Shown here piece after piece: positions 36,831 through 45,833 of a stretch of DNA of 64,000 nt (within the stretch, counting starts at the first letter, position 1; each line of letters begins with the position of its first letter). A model generated the notes under the pieces. It was given only the letters and a program-made list of their open reading frames with translations. It had not been told where the DNA came from and did not search any database. Source of the stretch: JAJYKN01 sp035516155 (GTDB taxonomy: Bacteria; Nitrospirota; UBA9217); assembly GCA_035516155.1 (NCBI GenBank), contig DATJAP010000008.1, positions 62,001 to 126,000 on the forward strand. The letters are read 5' to 3'. The position numbers and the translations under genes are program-made.

Positions 36831-36901
36831 GCATCACCGGTGGGGCAGGTCATCAACAGCCGCCATGGAAACTGCTCAGAAAACGGTGATGCTGTCGGCT
36901 G
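36831..36901 (+). ncRNA. structured leader RNA upstream of hisS, possible pseudoknot
   Basis: GCATCACCG (36831-36839) pairs perfectly with CGGTGATGC (36884-36892). Within the loop GGGCAG (36843-36848) pairs with CTGCTC (36872-36877, one wobble). CAGCCG in the inner loop (36857-36862) is complementary to CGGCTG just outside the outer stem (36896-36901), allowing a pseudoknot, while ACAGC (36856-36860) can instead pair with GCTGT (36891-36895). The hisS ribosome site is about 22 nt downstream. I do not recognise it as a T-box or any named riboswitch. Confidence 0.45.
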
Positions 36902-36933
36902 AAATCTCATGCCGCACGGATGAAGGAGTTTGA

Positions 36934-38190
36934 ATGGCGATTCAGGCAATCAAGGGCGTTAAAGATATACTGCCGGCCGACATGCCGGCCTGGATATTCC
37001 TCGAAAAAACGGCGCGAGAGCTGTTCGAGGATTTCGGTTTTTCTGAAATTCGCGTCCCCGTATTCGAATACACCGAGCTGTTTGCCCGGAGCATCGGGAC
37101 ATCCACGGACATTGTGGAGAAAGAGATGTATACCTTCGAAGACCGGGACGGGAAAAAAATTACACTCCGGCCAGAGGGCACCGCAGGGGTCGTTCGCGCA
37201 TTCGTCGAGCATAAGCTCTATGCTGACAGTCAGCTCGTAAAGCTGTATTACCTGGGCCCCATGTTCAGACATGAGCGTCCGCAGAAAGGGAGGTACCGGC
37301 AGTTTTACCAGATTGGTGCGGAAGCCCTCGGCATCGACCATCCGCATGTCGATATTGAGATGCTGGCGATGCTTTACGAGTTGTTTACACGCCTCGGCAT
37401 TACCGGCCTCACTCTGCAGGTCAACTCCCTGGGCGATAACGCATGCCGGGGCGCCTACCGGGCAACACTCAAAAAGTATCTCGAAGCCAAGCTGCCGACA
37501 TTGTGCGGTGACTGCCAGAGACGCTATGAGACAAATCCGCTGCGAGTGCTGGACTGCAAGGTGGATGCGGACAAGTTCGGTGATTCTCCGGTCATGCTCG
37601 ATCATCTCTGTAATCCCTGCAAAACGCATTTTGAGACGGTTGAAAATGGCTTGAAAAAACTCGGAATCCCGTTCGAGGTAAATCCCCGTCTGGTCAGGGG
37701 CCTCGATTATTATACCCGAACCACCTTTGAACTCGTGATGGGGCATCCGGGCGCACAGAACACCGTGGCAGCGGGCGGCAGGTATGACGGCTTAGTTCAG
37801 GACATCGGCGGGCCGGCAACACCGGGCATTGGCTTTGCGCTTGGTGTCGAGCGGGCGGTGTCGCTCATGGACAGCGCTACCCTTCAGGCCCCGCGGCCGG
37901 CGCTGTTCATTGCCGCGCTGGGTTCCGATGCCGTGGCATTCGCGCTCCCGCTGGTCTATGCCCTCAAATCTTCCGGTATCCGTGTTGATACCGATTATGC
38001 CGGGGGCAGCCTTAAAAGCCAGATGAAAAAAGCGGATAAGAGCGGGGCAGGCCACACCCTGATTATCGGCGAACAGGAACTCAAGGCGCAGTCCGCCGTT
38101 CTCCGCAATATGCAGACCAAGGAGCAGATCCCGGTTTCTCTATCCAACGCTGTCGAAGAATTAAAATCAAAATTGAACATTCGTGGATAA
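36934..38190 (+). CDS. hisS: histidyl-tRNA synthetase
   Basis: Class II aminoacyl-tRNA synthetase. The 418-residue protein begins MAIQAIKGVKDILP and has motif 1 (FSEIRVPVFEYTELFARSIG), TLRPEGTAGVVRAF (histidine A-type region), motif 2 with MFRHERPQKGRYRQFYQIGAE, the histidine-specific LVRGLDYYTRTTFE and the motif 3 GGRYDG and GFALGVERA. The C-terminal anticodon domain ends at residue ~415. AAGGAG lies about 6 nt before the ATG. A structured leader precedes it. Confidence 0.96.
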   Translation: MAIQAIKGVKDILPADMPAWIFLEKTARELFEDFGFSEIRVPVFEYTELFARSIGTSTDIVEKEMYTFEDRDGKKITLRPEGTAGVVRAFVEHKLYADSQLVKLYYLGPMFRHERPQKGRYRQFYQIGAEALGIDHPHVDIEMLAMLYELFTRLGITGLTLQVNSLGDNACRGAYRATLKKYLEAKLPTLCGDCQRRYETNPLRVLDCKVDADKFGDSPVMLDHLCNPCKTHFETVENGLKKLGIPFEVNPRLVRGLDYYTRTTFELVMGHPGAQNTVAAGGRYDGLVQDIGGPATPGIGFALGVERAVSLMDSATLQAPRPALFIAALGSDAVAFALPLVYALKSSGIRVDTDYAGGSLKSQMKKADKSGAGHTLIIGEQELKAQSAVLRNMQTKEQIPVSLSNAVEELKSKLNIRG

Positions 38191-38284
38191 ATACCGTTTA
38201 GCGGATCAACAAGGGCCGCAGCATGGCGCGGGCTCCTGGTCCTCCGAAGGATTGCTGTCCCTGTCTGATTCTTCAGGAGTCATT

Positions 38285-38773
38285 ATGAAAGTAGGAGTTC
38301 TCTCCGATACCCATGTGCCAACCATCATGAAGGCCCTCCCTCCTGTTATTTTTGATATTTTCAGGGATGTCGATCTTATCCTCCATGCAGGCGATATTGT
38401 GGAGATGTCCGTCCTCGAAGAACTAGGCACCCTTGCTCCGGTGGAGGCAGTTGCGGGAAATATGGATGACTCGGAAATCCAGGTGAAGCTTCCGTATAAA
38501 AAAGTCATCACTCTCGGCCGCTATACAGCCGGCCTCATTCACGGAAAATACAAAAGAGATGTGCAGCAAGAGATGATCAGGAAAGAGTTCGAAGACGTGG
38601 ATCTGATCATTTACGGTCATTCTCATACGCCGTTCTGGGGCAAAGTCAACGGCGTCTATTACTTGAACCCGGGAAGCCCGACGGACAAGCAGTATGCGCC
38701 GTATAATTCGGTAGCTCTCCTTGAAATAGGAGAAGAACTTACGGCTCAAATCATCAGGGTCGAAAGTGTTTAG
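38285..38773 (+). CDS. YfcE/MJ0936-type metallophosphodiesterase
   Basis: A 162-residue calcineurin-like phosphoesterase. Metal ligands are in GVLSDTHV (Asp, His), LHAGDIVE (Asp), VAGNMDD (Asn) and GHSHTPF (His), in family order. This small group hydrolyses phosphodiesters such as bis-pNPP; natural substrates are unclear. The ATG at 38285 has an AGGAG site. It lies between hisS and a phosphohexomutase. Confidence 0.9.
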   Translation: MKVGVLSDTHVPTIMKALPPVIFDIFRDVDLILHAGDIVEMSVLEELGTLAPVEAVAGNMDDSEIQVKLPYKKVITLGRYTAGLIHGKYKRDVQQEMIRKEFEDVDLIIYGHSHTPFWGKVNGVYYLNPGSPTDKQYAPYNSVALLEIGEELTAQIIRVESV

Positions 38774-38865
38774 ATTGCGGCATTCCTGGCCGGCGGTTCA
38801 CAACTGTCAGAAAATCGCGATCTGGTTTTAAGTTGCAAAGGGTACCTGTTTATGATAAATTTCGA

Positions 38866-40302
38866 ATGACCATGGTTATCGATAAAATTAAATTCGGGAC
38901 ATCGGGATGGCGTGGTGTCATTGCTGATGATTTTACGGTCGCAAGGGTGCGTGTCGTCACGCAGGCCATCGCTGACCATATTGCTTCCCAGACCCTGAAA
39001 GAAAGAGGCATTATTGTCGGATATGATACGCGCTTTATGTCCGAGCGTTTTGCAGAAGAAGCCGTCAAAGTGCTCTGCGCGAACGGTATTCACACCTATC
39101 TTTCGAATCGCGACGCCCCGACGCCGGCGATTTCTTTCGAGATAATCCGCAGAAAAGCAGCCGGCGGTATCAACTTTACCGCAAGCCACAACCCGCCTCA
39201 GTACAACGGCTTGAAATTTTCTCCAGCCTGGGGCGGCCCGGCTCTTCCCGAAACCACAAAAGACATCGAATTAAAAGCCAATGCGCTTCTGGAAAAGAGC
39301 TGTATAGCGCCTTTATCTCTTCCGGAAGCAATCAATAAGGGTTTGGCGGAAGAAGTAGACTTGCGTAAAAACTACCTGGACGACCTCAGGAAAAAAATCG
39401 ACGTTGAATCGATCAGGAAAGCGAAACTGAAAGTCGCAGTAGATCTCCTTTACGGTACGGGCCGTGACTATCTCGACACGGCGCTCCAGGATGCGGGATG
39501 CACGGTTGCGGCCATTCATAGCAATCGCGATACGATGTTTGGAGGTCATTCTCCCGAGCCGTCGGAGGAAAATCTTTCCGAACTTTCGGCAATGATGAAA
39601 AAAGGAAAGTTCGACATCGGTCTGGCGGTCGATGGCGACGCCGACCGATTCGGGATCGTAGATGTGGACGGGGCGTACATCAATCCCAACCAGGTGCTCG
39701 CACTCGTTCTGGATTTTCTCGTACGGACGCGCGGTTGGAAAGGCGGTGCCGCTCGTTCCATCGCAACATCACATTTGATCGATGCGGTTGCAAAGAAACA
39801 TGGCATTGAGGTATACGAGACCGGCGTGGGATTCAAATTCATCGGCGATCTTCTGGTGCAGGGCAAGATAATATTCGGCGGGGAAGAGAGCGCGGGGATG
39901 ACGATCAAGGATCATGTGCCCGAGAAGGACGGGATTCTTGCCAGCCTGCTGGTAACGGAAATCGTCGCGCTGGAAAAGAAGACGATCAAGGAACTCCTGA
40001 AACGGCTGTACAAGGAGACGGGAACCATCCTGAACGAACGGATCAACATTCATTTAACCGAACAGAACAGAAAGGCGGTCGGCGATCGCCTCAACCAGCC
40101 CTTAAGCGAACTCGGAGGTCTGCGGGTAAAAGGCAAGAAAACCACGGCCGATGGCACAAAATACATGCTCGAAGACGACAGCTGGGTGCTGATGCGGGCC
40201 TCCGGCACGGAACCGGTTGTGAGATTGTACGCGGAGTCCTCATCCGAGGAGAAAATGAAAAATCTCATCGACGCCGGCAAGCGGTTCATCGTAGGTCAAT
40301 AA
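38866..40302 (+). CDS. phosphoglucomutase/phosphomannomutase family protein
   Basis: A 478-residue alpha-D-phosphohexomutase, interconverting hexose 1- and 6-phosphates. Signatures: KFGTSGWRGV at the N-terminus, the phosphoserine loop TASHNPPQYNG, the Mg loop DGDADRFGIVD, sugar-specificity loop GGEESAGM and the phosphate-binding RASGTEPVVR. GEESAG suits phosphoglucomutase activity. Start is uncertain: ATG at 38866 or 38872, neither with a ribosome site; a TTG at 38833 is in frame. With enolase downstream and glgC/glgP elsewhere in the window it fits glycolysis and glycogen metabolism. Confidence 0.9.
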   Translation: MTMVIDKIKFGTSGWRGVIADDFTVARVRVVTQAIADHIASQTLKERGIIVGYDTRFMSERFAEEAVKVLCANGIHTYLSNRDAPTPAISFEIIRRKAAGGINFTASHNPPQYNGLKFSPAWGGPALPETTKDIELKANALLEKSCIAPLSLPEAINKGLAEEVDLRKNYLDDLRKKIDVESIRKAKLKVAVDLLYGTGRDYLDTALQDAGCTVAAIHSNRDTMFGGHSPEPSEENLSELSAMMKKGKFDIGLAVDGDADRFGIVDVDGAYINPNQVLALVLDFLVRTRGWKGGAARSIATSHLIDAVAKKHGIEVYETGVGFKFIGDLLVQGKIIFGGEESAGMTIKDHVPEKDGILASLLVTEIVALEKKTIKELLKRLYKETGTILNERINIHLTEQNRKAVGDRLNQPLSELGGLRVKGKKTTADGTKYMLEDDSWVLMRASGTEPVVRLYAESSSEEKMKNLIDAGKRFIVGQ

Positions 40303-40327
40303 CAAAAGACCGAAGCAGGAGAGTCCT

Positions 40328-40408
40328 ATGAGCACGGCGCGCATTTCCATAAACGTGATTGACTCTAAAAACACCATAAGCTCGGCAGACCAAAAGATCC
40401 ATCCATGA
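40328..40408 (+). CDS. possible 26-aa small protein or leader peptide before eno
   Basis: A frame of 26 codons from an ATG with a good AGGAGAG ribosome site 5 nt upstream, stopping at a TGA 10 nt before the eno ATG. The product is hydrophilic with no recognised motif. It may be a real small protein, a leader that tunes eno translation, or chance. Confidence 0.3.
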   Translation: MSTARISINVIDSKNTISSADQKIHP

Positions 40409-40418
40409 GGGGGGAGCA

Positions 40419-41705
40419 ATGAGCGATATTATTGATGTGTATGCGCGCGAAGTTCTCGATTCCCGGGGCAATCCCACGGTCGAGGCCGATGTTGTTCTCG
40501 AAAGCGGCGTCTTGGGGCGGGCCATCGTTCCGAGCGGAGCATCAACCGGTGAGCGTGAAGCACTCGAGCTCAGGGACGGTGGTTCCCGTTACCTGGGAAA
40601 GGGAGTCCAAAAAGCCGTCGGCAATGTCATTGAAGTCATCGGCCCTGCGATTACAGGCATGGACGCAACCGAACAAGCCGTAATCGATCGTACGATGATC
40701 GAGTTGGACGGCACCGAGAACAAGGGAAAGCTCGGCGCAAACGCAATGCTCGCGGTGTCCCTTGCCGTTGCCAAGGCGGCGGCGGAAGATGCGGGCCTGC
40801 CGCTGTATCATTACCTTGGCGGCCCGAATGCGAAGGAGCTCCCCGTCCCAATGATGAATGTACTGAACGGCGGCGCCCATGCCGATAACAACGTGGATAT
40901 CCAGGAATTCATGATCATACCCGCGGGAGCGTCTTCCTGCTCCGAAGCCATACGCATCGGCGCTGAAGTGTTCCACAATCTCAAGTCCGTGCTCAAAAAA
41001 AAGGGATACAATACGGCTGTAGGCGACGAAGGCGGTTTTGCGCCGAACCTGAAATCGAACGAAGAAGCGGTTCAGGTGATTCTCGAGGCGATTGAGCACG
41101 CGGGATACAAACCGGGGCAGGAGGTTTTTCTCGGCATCGACGCAGCGGCCAGCGAATTCTATGAGAACGGGGTTTACGATCTGAAAGGAGAGGGCCAGAA
41201 AAAGTCCTCTGAGGCAATGGTCTCCTTCTACGAGGATTGGATCAAGCGTTATCCCATGATTATCACGATCGAGGACGGCATGTCGGAAAAAGACTGGAAG
41301 GGATGGAAGCTTCTGACCGACCGTCTCGGAAGAAAAGTCCAGCTTGTGGGAGACGATATTTTTGTGACCAACACCGCGATTTTCAAGAAAGGCATCAGTG
41401 AAGGCATTGGCAACTCAATCCTTATCAAACTGAATCAGATCGGTACTCTCACCGAGACACTGGACGCCATCGAAATGGCAAAGCGGGCCCAGTATACCGC
41501 CGTGATTTCACATCGCTCCGGCGAGAGCGAGGATTCCACGATTGCCGACCTCGCAGTGGCTACGAATGCGGGCCAGATCAAAACGGGATCGCTTTCGCGG
41601 ACAGACCGCATTGCCAAGTATAACCAGCTTATCCGAATCGAGGAAGAGTTGGGCGATGCCGCTGTTTACCGCGGTCGAAACGTGTTTTACAGCATTCGAA
41701 CATAG
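40419..41705 (+). CDS. eno: enolase
   Basis: Converts 2-phosphoglycerate to phosphoenolpyruvate. The 428-residue protein has AREVLDSRGNPTVEADV at the N-terminus, GASTGEREA, Mg ligands in the IDAAASEF, EDGMSEKDW and VGDDIFVTN segments, the catalytic Lys in SILIKLNQIGTLTET, and SHRSGESEDSTIADLAV. The ATG has a GGGGGGAG ribosome site. It follows the phosphohexomutase by 116 nt. Confidence 0.97.
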   Translation: MSDIIDVYAREVLDSRGNPTVEADVVLESGVLGRAIVPSGASTGEREALELRDGGSRYLGKGVQKAVGNVIEVIGPAITGMDATEQAVIDRTMIELDGTENKGKLGANAMLAVSLAVAKAAAEDAGLPLYHYLGGPNAKELPVPMMNVLNGGAHADNNVDIQEFMIIPAGASSCSEAIRIGAEVFHNLKSVLKKKGYNTAVGDEGGFAPNLKSNEEAVQVILEAIEHAGYKPGQEVFLGIDAAASEFYENGVYDLKGEGQKKSSEAMVSFYEDWIKRYPMIITIEDGMSEKDWKGWKLLTDRLGRKVQLVGDDIFVTNTAIFKKGISEGIGNSILIKLNQIGTLTETLDAIEMAKRAQYTAVISHRSGESEDSTIADLAVATNAGQIKTGSLSRTDRIAKYNQLIRIEEELGDAAVYRGRNVFYSIRT

Positions 41706-41730
41706 ACGACAGAGGACGGGTGGCAGAAGA

Positions 41731-41772
41731 CGGAGGACAGACACAAACGGGATACATCCTGTCTGTTCTCCG
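41731..41772. repeat. 12-bp inverted repeat between eno and the zincin gene
   Basis: CGGAGGACAGAC (41731-41742) pairs with GTCTGTTCTCCG (41761-41772) with one wobble and an 18-nt loop. No T run follows. The same GACAG/GACGG-rich words appear in two other intergenic spacers of the window. Confidence 0.45.
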
Positions 41773-41796
41773 ATTGTCTGTAACCCGCGTTATTCC

Positions 41797-42201
41797 ATGG
41801 ACCGCCCAGCCTTCGAACTCCTTGTTGAAAAATCACTCGAACAACTTCCCAAAAGATTTAAAAGCAGGCTGCACAATATTATTATCGAGGTTGAGGACCG
41901 TCCTTCGCAAGAGGTCCTTGACAATCTGGGGATAAAGTCAGGCACGCTTTTCGGCCTCTACCAAGGTGTGCCGCTGACATCGCGGGGATGGAATTACGGG
42001 AATGTGCTCCCTGATCGAATCGTCATCTACCAACATCCCATCGAGAGCGCTGCCGCATCGTCCGGGGAAATTGAAAGGCTGATCAGGGATACGGTCATGC
42101 ATGAGATCGGGCATTATTTCGGATTTACCGATGCGGCGTTGTATTCAATTGACCGGGAGAAAAGAACGGGAAAAGGGAAAAAAGAACACAAGAAGGCTTA
42201 A
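41797..42201 (+). CDS. zincin-like metallopeptidase family protein (DUF1025 type)
   Basis: A 134-residue protein with the zinc signature HEIGHYFGFTD (residues ~107-117). The preceding VEDRPSQEVL, GLYQGVPLTSRGW and LPDRIVIYQHPIE blocks match the small minimal-zincin family (DUF1025). The C-terminus is a Lys-rich tail. Substrate unknown. The ATG at 41797 lacks a ribosome site but fits the family's length; the frame continues open through the eno 3' end. Confidence 0.82.
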   Translation: MDRPAFELLVEKSLEQLPKRFKSRLHNIIIEVEDRPSQEVLDNLGIKSGTLFGLYQGVPLTSRGWNYGNVLPDRIVIYQHPIESAAASSGEIERLIRDTVMHEIGHYFGFTDAALYSIDREKRTGKGKKEHKKA

Positions 42202-42228
42202 GGCCTGGAATCAGAAGGGAAGGTGCCT

Positions 42229-42708
42229 TCACCTGTAATTTCTCAATATCCGTTCGATAATCCCCGTCGTGGAAGCGCCTTCAAGGTAGGGCACGTTGAC
42301 AACCTGCCCACCCCGAGCCACAACAAGGTCGCCGCCGATGATTTTTTCCACGGGCCAATCGCCTCCCTTGACCAGGACATCGGGCTCGAGCATCGCTATG
42401 ATCTTGTAGGGATCGGGCTCGTTGAAGAGGGTCACGAAATCAACCGATTCGAGGGCGGCAAGGGTTTCCATGCGTTCCGCCTCTGACATGATAGGCCTCT
42501 TTTCCCCTTTGATCGTGCGCACCGAGGCATCACTGTTGACGGCAATTACCAGCACTTGGCCAAGCGTTTTGGCTTTCGCAAGATAGCGCGTATGGCCGGT
42601 ATGGAGGATATCGAAACAGCCATTCGTGAAAACGATCTTTTTCCCGATGGAACGCAATATGGCAAGGAGCGGACGGAGCTCTTCCGGAGTTTTTATTTTA
42701 TTCTGCAT
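42229..42708 (-). CDS. rfaE2: D-glycero-beta-D-manno-heptose 1-phosphate adenylyltransferase
   Basis: Makes ADP-heptose for lipopolysaccharide inner core. The 159-residue stand-alone nucleotidyltransferase has the HxGH motif in FTNGCFDILHTGHTRYL, VNSDASVRTIKGEKRP and the C-terminal STTGIIERI (the ISSTxxI-like motif). It is the C-terminal half of HldE; the kinase half (rfaE1) is not here. It is convergent with the zincin gene. Its presence supports a Gram-negative with heptose-containing LPS. Confidence 0.92.
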   Translation of the reverse strand: MQNKIKTPEELRPLLAILRSIGKKIVFTNGCFDILHTGHTRYLAKAKTLGQVLVIAVNSDASVRTIKGEKRPIMSEAERMETLAALESVDFVTLFNEPDPYKIIAMLEPDVLVKGGDWPVEKIIGGDLVVARGGQVVNVPYLEGASTTGIIERILRNYR

Positions 42709-42895
42709 GCGGAACTATAATACAAACGGCCCTGGAAATCAAGCTGTGATGATTTATCTGTGATGATTCATCGAACGTGAAAAAACGTGTTGGAGCTACG
42801 GGTGAACTTGGCCAACATGCTTCAGGAGGGGACGCGGCAGGCATCCGGCAGAAGACCCTCGTGAGAAGAAACGTTCCCCACGGGCTGCGCATTTT

Positions 42896-43969
42896 CTAAT
42901 CCTGATGGGACTCGTAAATCTCATCAAAAAGAGGAGCGACGTCTTTAAAGGCCTTTAAAATGGCGGGATCGAAATGCTCCGGCATCGTGTGCCCGTCACC
43001 TTCCGTAATAATTTTCACCGTCTTGTCGTGATCAAATGCCGGTTTGTACGGTCTCTTGCTCCGCAACGCGTCGTACTGGTCCACGAGCATGACGATTCTG
43101 CCCTCAATGGGAATCTCTTCACCCTTGAGCCCGCGCGGATACCCGTTGCCGTCCCAGCGCTCATGGTGGCTTAACGCGACGGACGCAGCCACTTTAATGC
43201 CGGGGTAGGACGAGCCCGTGAGCATTTTCTCTCCGATCGTTGTATGGGTTTTCATAACTTCAAACTCATCCCTGCTGAGAGCCCCCGGTTTGAGCAGGAT
43301 GCTGTCAGGTATGCCGATTTTGCCGAGGTCATGCATGGGACTCGCAAAGGTAAGCGTCTCGATATAATCCAAGGGCATGCTCAGATATTCCGCGATCCTG
43401 CTTGAATAGAGGCCGATCCTGGCAATGTGAGCGCCGGTGTCCGTATCGCGGTATTCAGCAACGGCTGTCAGCCGCTGAATGATTTCGGTGCTCATGTTTT
43501 TTACCATCATGAGTGCATCGGCCAGCTCCTGTGTCCTCAGCCTGACCGTGTTTTCGAGCATGGATTTGTAGTTTTTCTCCATCTGGACGAACCGGGTATA
43601 TTTCACGGCTTTTTCCACGGAGTGCAGGAGATAGTCGGGGTTATAGGGTTTCGTGATAAAATCGAATGCTCCGCGCTTGATGGCATCAACGGCTACATCG
43701 AGCTCGGCGAAAGCAGTCATCAAAATAACGGGGATCTGCTGGTTGTAAGAGTGGATTTTCTGGAGGAGCTCGATTCCCGTGACTTGCGGCATTTTGATGT
43801 CGGTCAAAACGACATCAAAAGGAACTTGTTCGACCATCTTGAATGCTTCGTTCCCATTCTGACAGCTGGAGACGGTATAGCCGTATTCCCTCAGGAGTGT
43901 CGAAATGGATTCGAGAACGTAGGGGTCGTCATCAACGATCAGGAGAGTGCTATTCCCCTTATCAATCAT
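42896..43969 (-). CDS. response regulator with HD-GYP domain (cyclic di-GMP phosphodiesterase)
   Basis: A 357-residue protein with a receiver domain (acidic pocket VDDDPY, phosphoacceptor Asp in VVLTDIKMP, Lys in ITKPYN), a linker helix, and an HD-GYP domain with HDLGKIGIPD and HHERWDGNGYPRGL. These hydrolyse cyclic di-GMP when phosphorylated. It overlaps the upstream hybrid kinase by 4 nt, which is almost certainly its signalling partner. The two GGDEF proteins elsewhere in the window make the opposing activity. Confidence 0.92.
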   Translation of the reverse strand: MIDKGNSTLLIVDDDPYVLESISTLLREYGYTVSSCQNGNEAFKMVEQVPFDVVLTDIKMPQVTGIELLQKIHSYNQQIPVILMTAFAELDVAVDAIKRGAFDFITKPYNPDYLLHSVEKAVKYTRFVQMEKNYKSMLENTVRLRTQELADALMMVKNMSTEIIQRLTAVAEYRDTDTGAHIARIGLYSSRIAEYLSMPLDYIETLTFASPMHDLGKIGIPDSILLKPGALSRDEFEVMKTHTTIGEKMLTGSSYPGIKVAASVALSHHERWDGNGYPRGLKGEEIPIEGRIVMLVDQYDALRSKRPYKPAFDHDKTVKIITEGDGHTMPEHFDPAILKAFKDVAPLFDEIYESHQD

Positions 43970-45489
43970 TTATCCAGGACCTCCCGGACTTTCTTCAGAA
44001 GAACTTCGGGTGATGTGGGTTTTAAAACAAAATCAAGCCCCTCTCCCAAAATGCTCTTATTGACCATCGTGCCGGTGTTGTATCCGCTCATGAAGAGGAT
44101 TTTAATCCTCGGTGACAGGCGCCTGATTTCGTCGTAGGCTTCTTTTCCATTTTTTTTCGGCATGACGACATCGAATAAAAGGAGGCGGATCTTATCCTTA
44201 TGCTGCTGAAATAACTGAACGGCTTCTTCTCCGTTTTCAGACTCGACTATAGTATACCCGAAATTCTGCAAAAAATTCACGGCGAGTTTTCGTACTTCCT
44301 GGTCGTCCTCGGCAACAAGAATCGTTTCCGTGCCGCCCTGGGGAACAACCGAATCATTCGATTTCAGAACGGGCGCGGATGGATTCGCGAGCGGGAGGTA
44401 AATGCTGAACACCGTACCCTTGTCCGGCTCGCTGCTGCAGTTGATGAAGCCGTGGTGTTGTTTGACGATTCCGTAAGCGTTTGCAAGGCCCAAGCCGGTT
44501 CCCTTCCCGATTCCCTTGGTCGTGAAGAACGGTTCAAAAACCCTCTCCCGGGTTTTCTTATCCATGCCCCTTCCCGTATCGGCAACATTTATAACCGCAT
44601 AGACCCCCGGCTTGCCATATCCGTAGGTGCGAATGAATTCATTGTTCATCACTTTGATTTCCGTGGACAGCAACAGCGACCCACCGTCCGGCATGGCATC
44701 CCGCGCATTCATCGCGAGATTCACCAGAATTTGTTCGATCTGGCCTGGGTCCGCCATTACGGTCGTGTCTGTTTTGACCAAGTCGGTCTTCAACTCGATG
44801 TTCTCTCCGATGAGTTGGGGGATGATCGTTTCAGCTCTGGTTACCGTCTCATTTAACTTGATGGGCCGCAGCGATAGCGCCGTTTTCCTGCTGAAGGCCA
44901 GGAGGCTCTGCGTAAGCCCCGTAGCCCGCTCCGCTGACGACAGGATCTGATCGACAAAAATCTGTATCGGGTCATCCAGTTTGAGTTTCAGCTTGAGGAT
45001 ATTGCTGTACCCGATGATCGCGGTGAGTATATTGTTGAAATCATGGGCGATACCACCCGAGAGGGTACTGATGGCTTCCATCTTCTGGGCATGACGGCGC
45101 TGCGCTTCCAGCTTTTTGTGTTCCGTGATGTCGCGGCAGATGCTGAGTACCGCCGGAGGCGCGTCGCGCCCTTCTTTCAGCATCGTGGAATGCATTTCAA
45201 CCCATCGGCGGGTTTCCCTGAGGCCGGTAAGTTCGCATTCAAGAACAGCGGACTTGCCTTCGAGAATTTCATCCATATAAAGATGGACGGCCGCACGATA
45301 TTCCGGGACAACGAAGCTGTACAGTGAACGACCCGTGGCCTGATCAAGGGAATTTGCTTCCAGCAAGGAGAGACCGGCGGGATTTATCTTCTGAATGGAA
45401 CCATCGCCCGCAAGAATCATCAGGCATTCCGGAGTCGTGTCAATGATGTCCCGCAGTCTCCGCTCATTTGTTGAGTGATCTTCGTTCAT
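43966..45489 (-). CDS. hybrid sensor histidine kinase (PAS, HisKA, HATPase, receiver)
   Basis: A 507-residue soluble kinase: PAS domain (residues ~10-125; IIDTTPECLMILAGDG), HisKA with the phosphorylated His in LSGGIAHDFNNILTA, HATPase_c with N box NLAMNARDAMPDGG, DTGRGM and GKGTGLGLANAYGIV, and a C-terminal receiver (VAEDDQEVRK; Asp in LLFDVVMPKKNG). No membrane segment is predicted, so it senses a cytoplasmic signal. It is coupled to the HD-GYP regulator. Confidence 0.92.
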   Translation of the reverse strand: MNEDHSTNERRLRDIIDTTPECLMILAGDGSIQKINPAGLSLLEANSLDQATGRSLYSFVVPEYRAAVHLYMDEILEGKSAVLECELTGLRETRRWVEMHSTMLKEGRDAPPAVLSICRDITEHKKLEAQRRHAQKMEAISTLSGGIAHDFNNILTAIIGYSNILKLKLKLDDPIQIFVDQILSSAERATGLTQSLLAFSRKTALSLRPIKLNETVTRAETIIPQLIGENIELKTDLVKTDTTVMADPGQIEQILVNLAMNARDAMPDGGSLLLSTEIKVMNNEFIRTYGYGKPGVYAVINVADTGRGMDKKTRERVFEPFFTTKGIGKGTGLGLANAYGIVKQHHGFINCSSEPDKGTVFSIYLPLANPSAPVLKSNDSVVPQGGTETILVAEDDQEVRKLAVNFLQNFGYTIVESENGEEAVQLFQQHKDKIRLLLFDVVMPKKNGKEAYDEIRRLSPRIKILFMSGYNTGTMVNKSILGEGLDFVLKPTSPEVLLKKVREVLDK

Positions 45490-45666
45490 TGATTCGTGCG
45501 CCGATCTGTTCCCTGTAGCATAGACTATGCCGATGCGGAACGTTATAACATATTGAAAATAAATATTAAATATGAATCTTACGCAAGCTCACGCTTGTCC
45601 CTTCTTAGGGGACAACAAGCAATCATCTTATCGGAAAAACAACGAATTATCTTTAACCTCCTGAGT

Positions 45667-45685
45667 AAAAAAAGGGGAGTTCCCC
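45667..45685 (-). terminator. Rho-independent terminator of glgP
   Basis: On the minus strand GGGG-AACT-CCCC followed by seven T residues, about 290 nt downstream of the glgP stop. No other minus-strand gene lies between. Confidence 0.55.
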
Positions 45686-45833
45686 CTCCCTATGAAAAGA
45701 CACCCCGCACTAGTCTCATGACTCAATTCGAGATTTTCGATTTAATCTGCCACAATCGCTTTCTGCGAAGATATCGAGGGAGAGGGGGCCTTATGAGGGG
45801 AGATCTTTGGCCAATCCCGATGTAAAGAGATAG

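Noticed and set aside
36831..36933. T-box riboswitch upstream of hisS
   Set aside because: No T-box consensus (GGGTGGNACCGCG) and no following terminator; kept only as an unknown structured leader.
45496..45825. 109-codon plus-strand frame between the hybrid kinase and glgP
   Set aside because: No ribosome site, no recognisable motif, and it crosses the hairpin and the glgP terminator.
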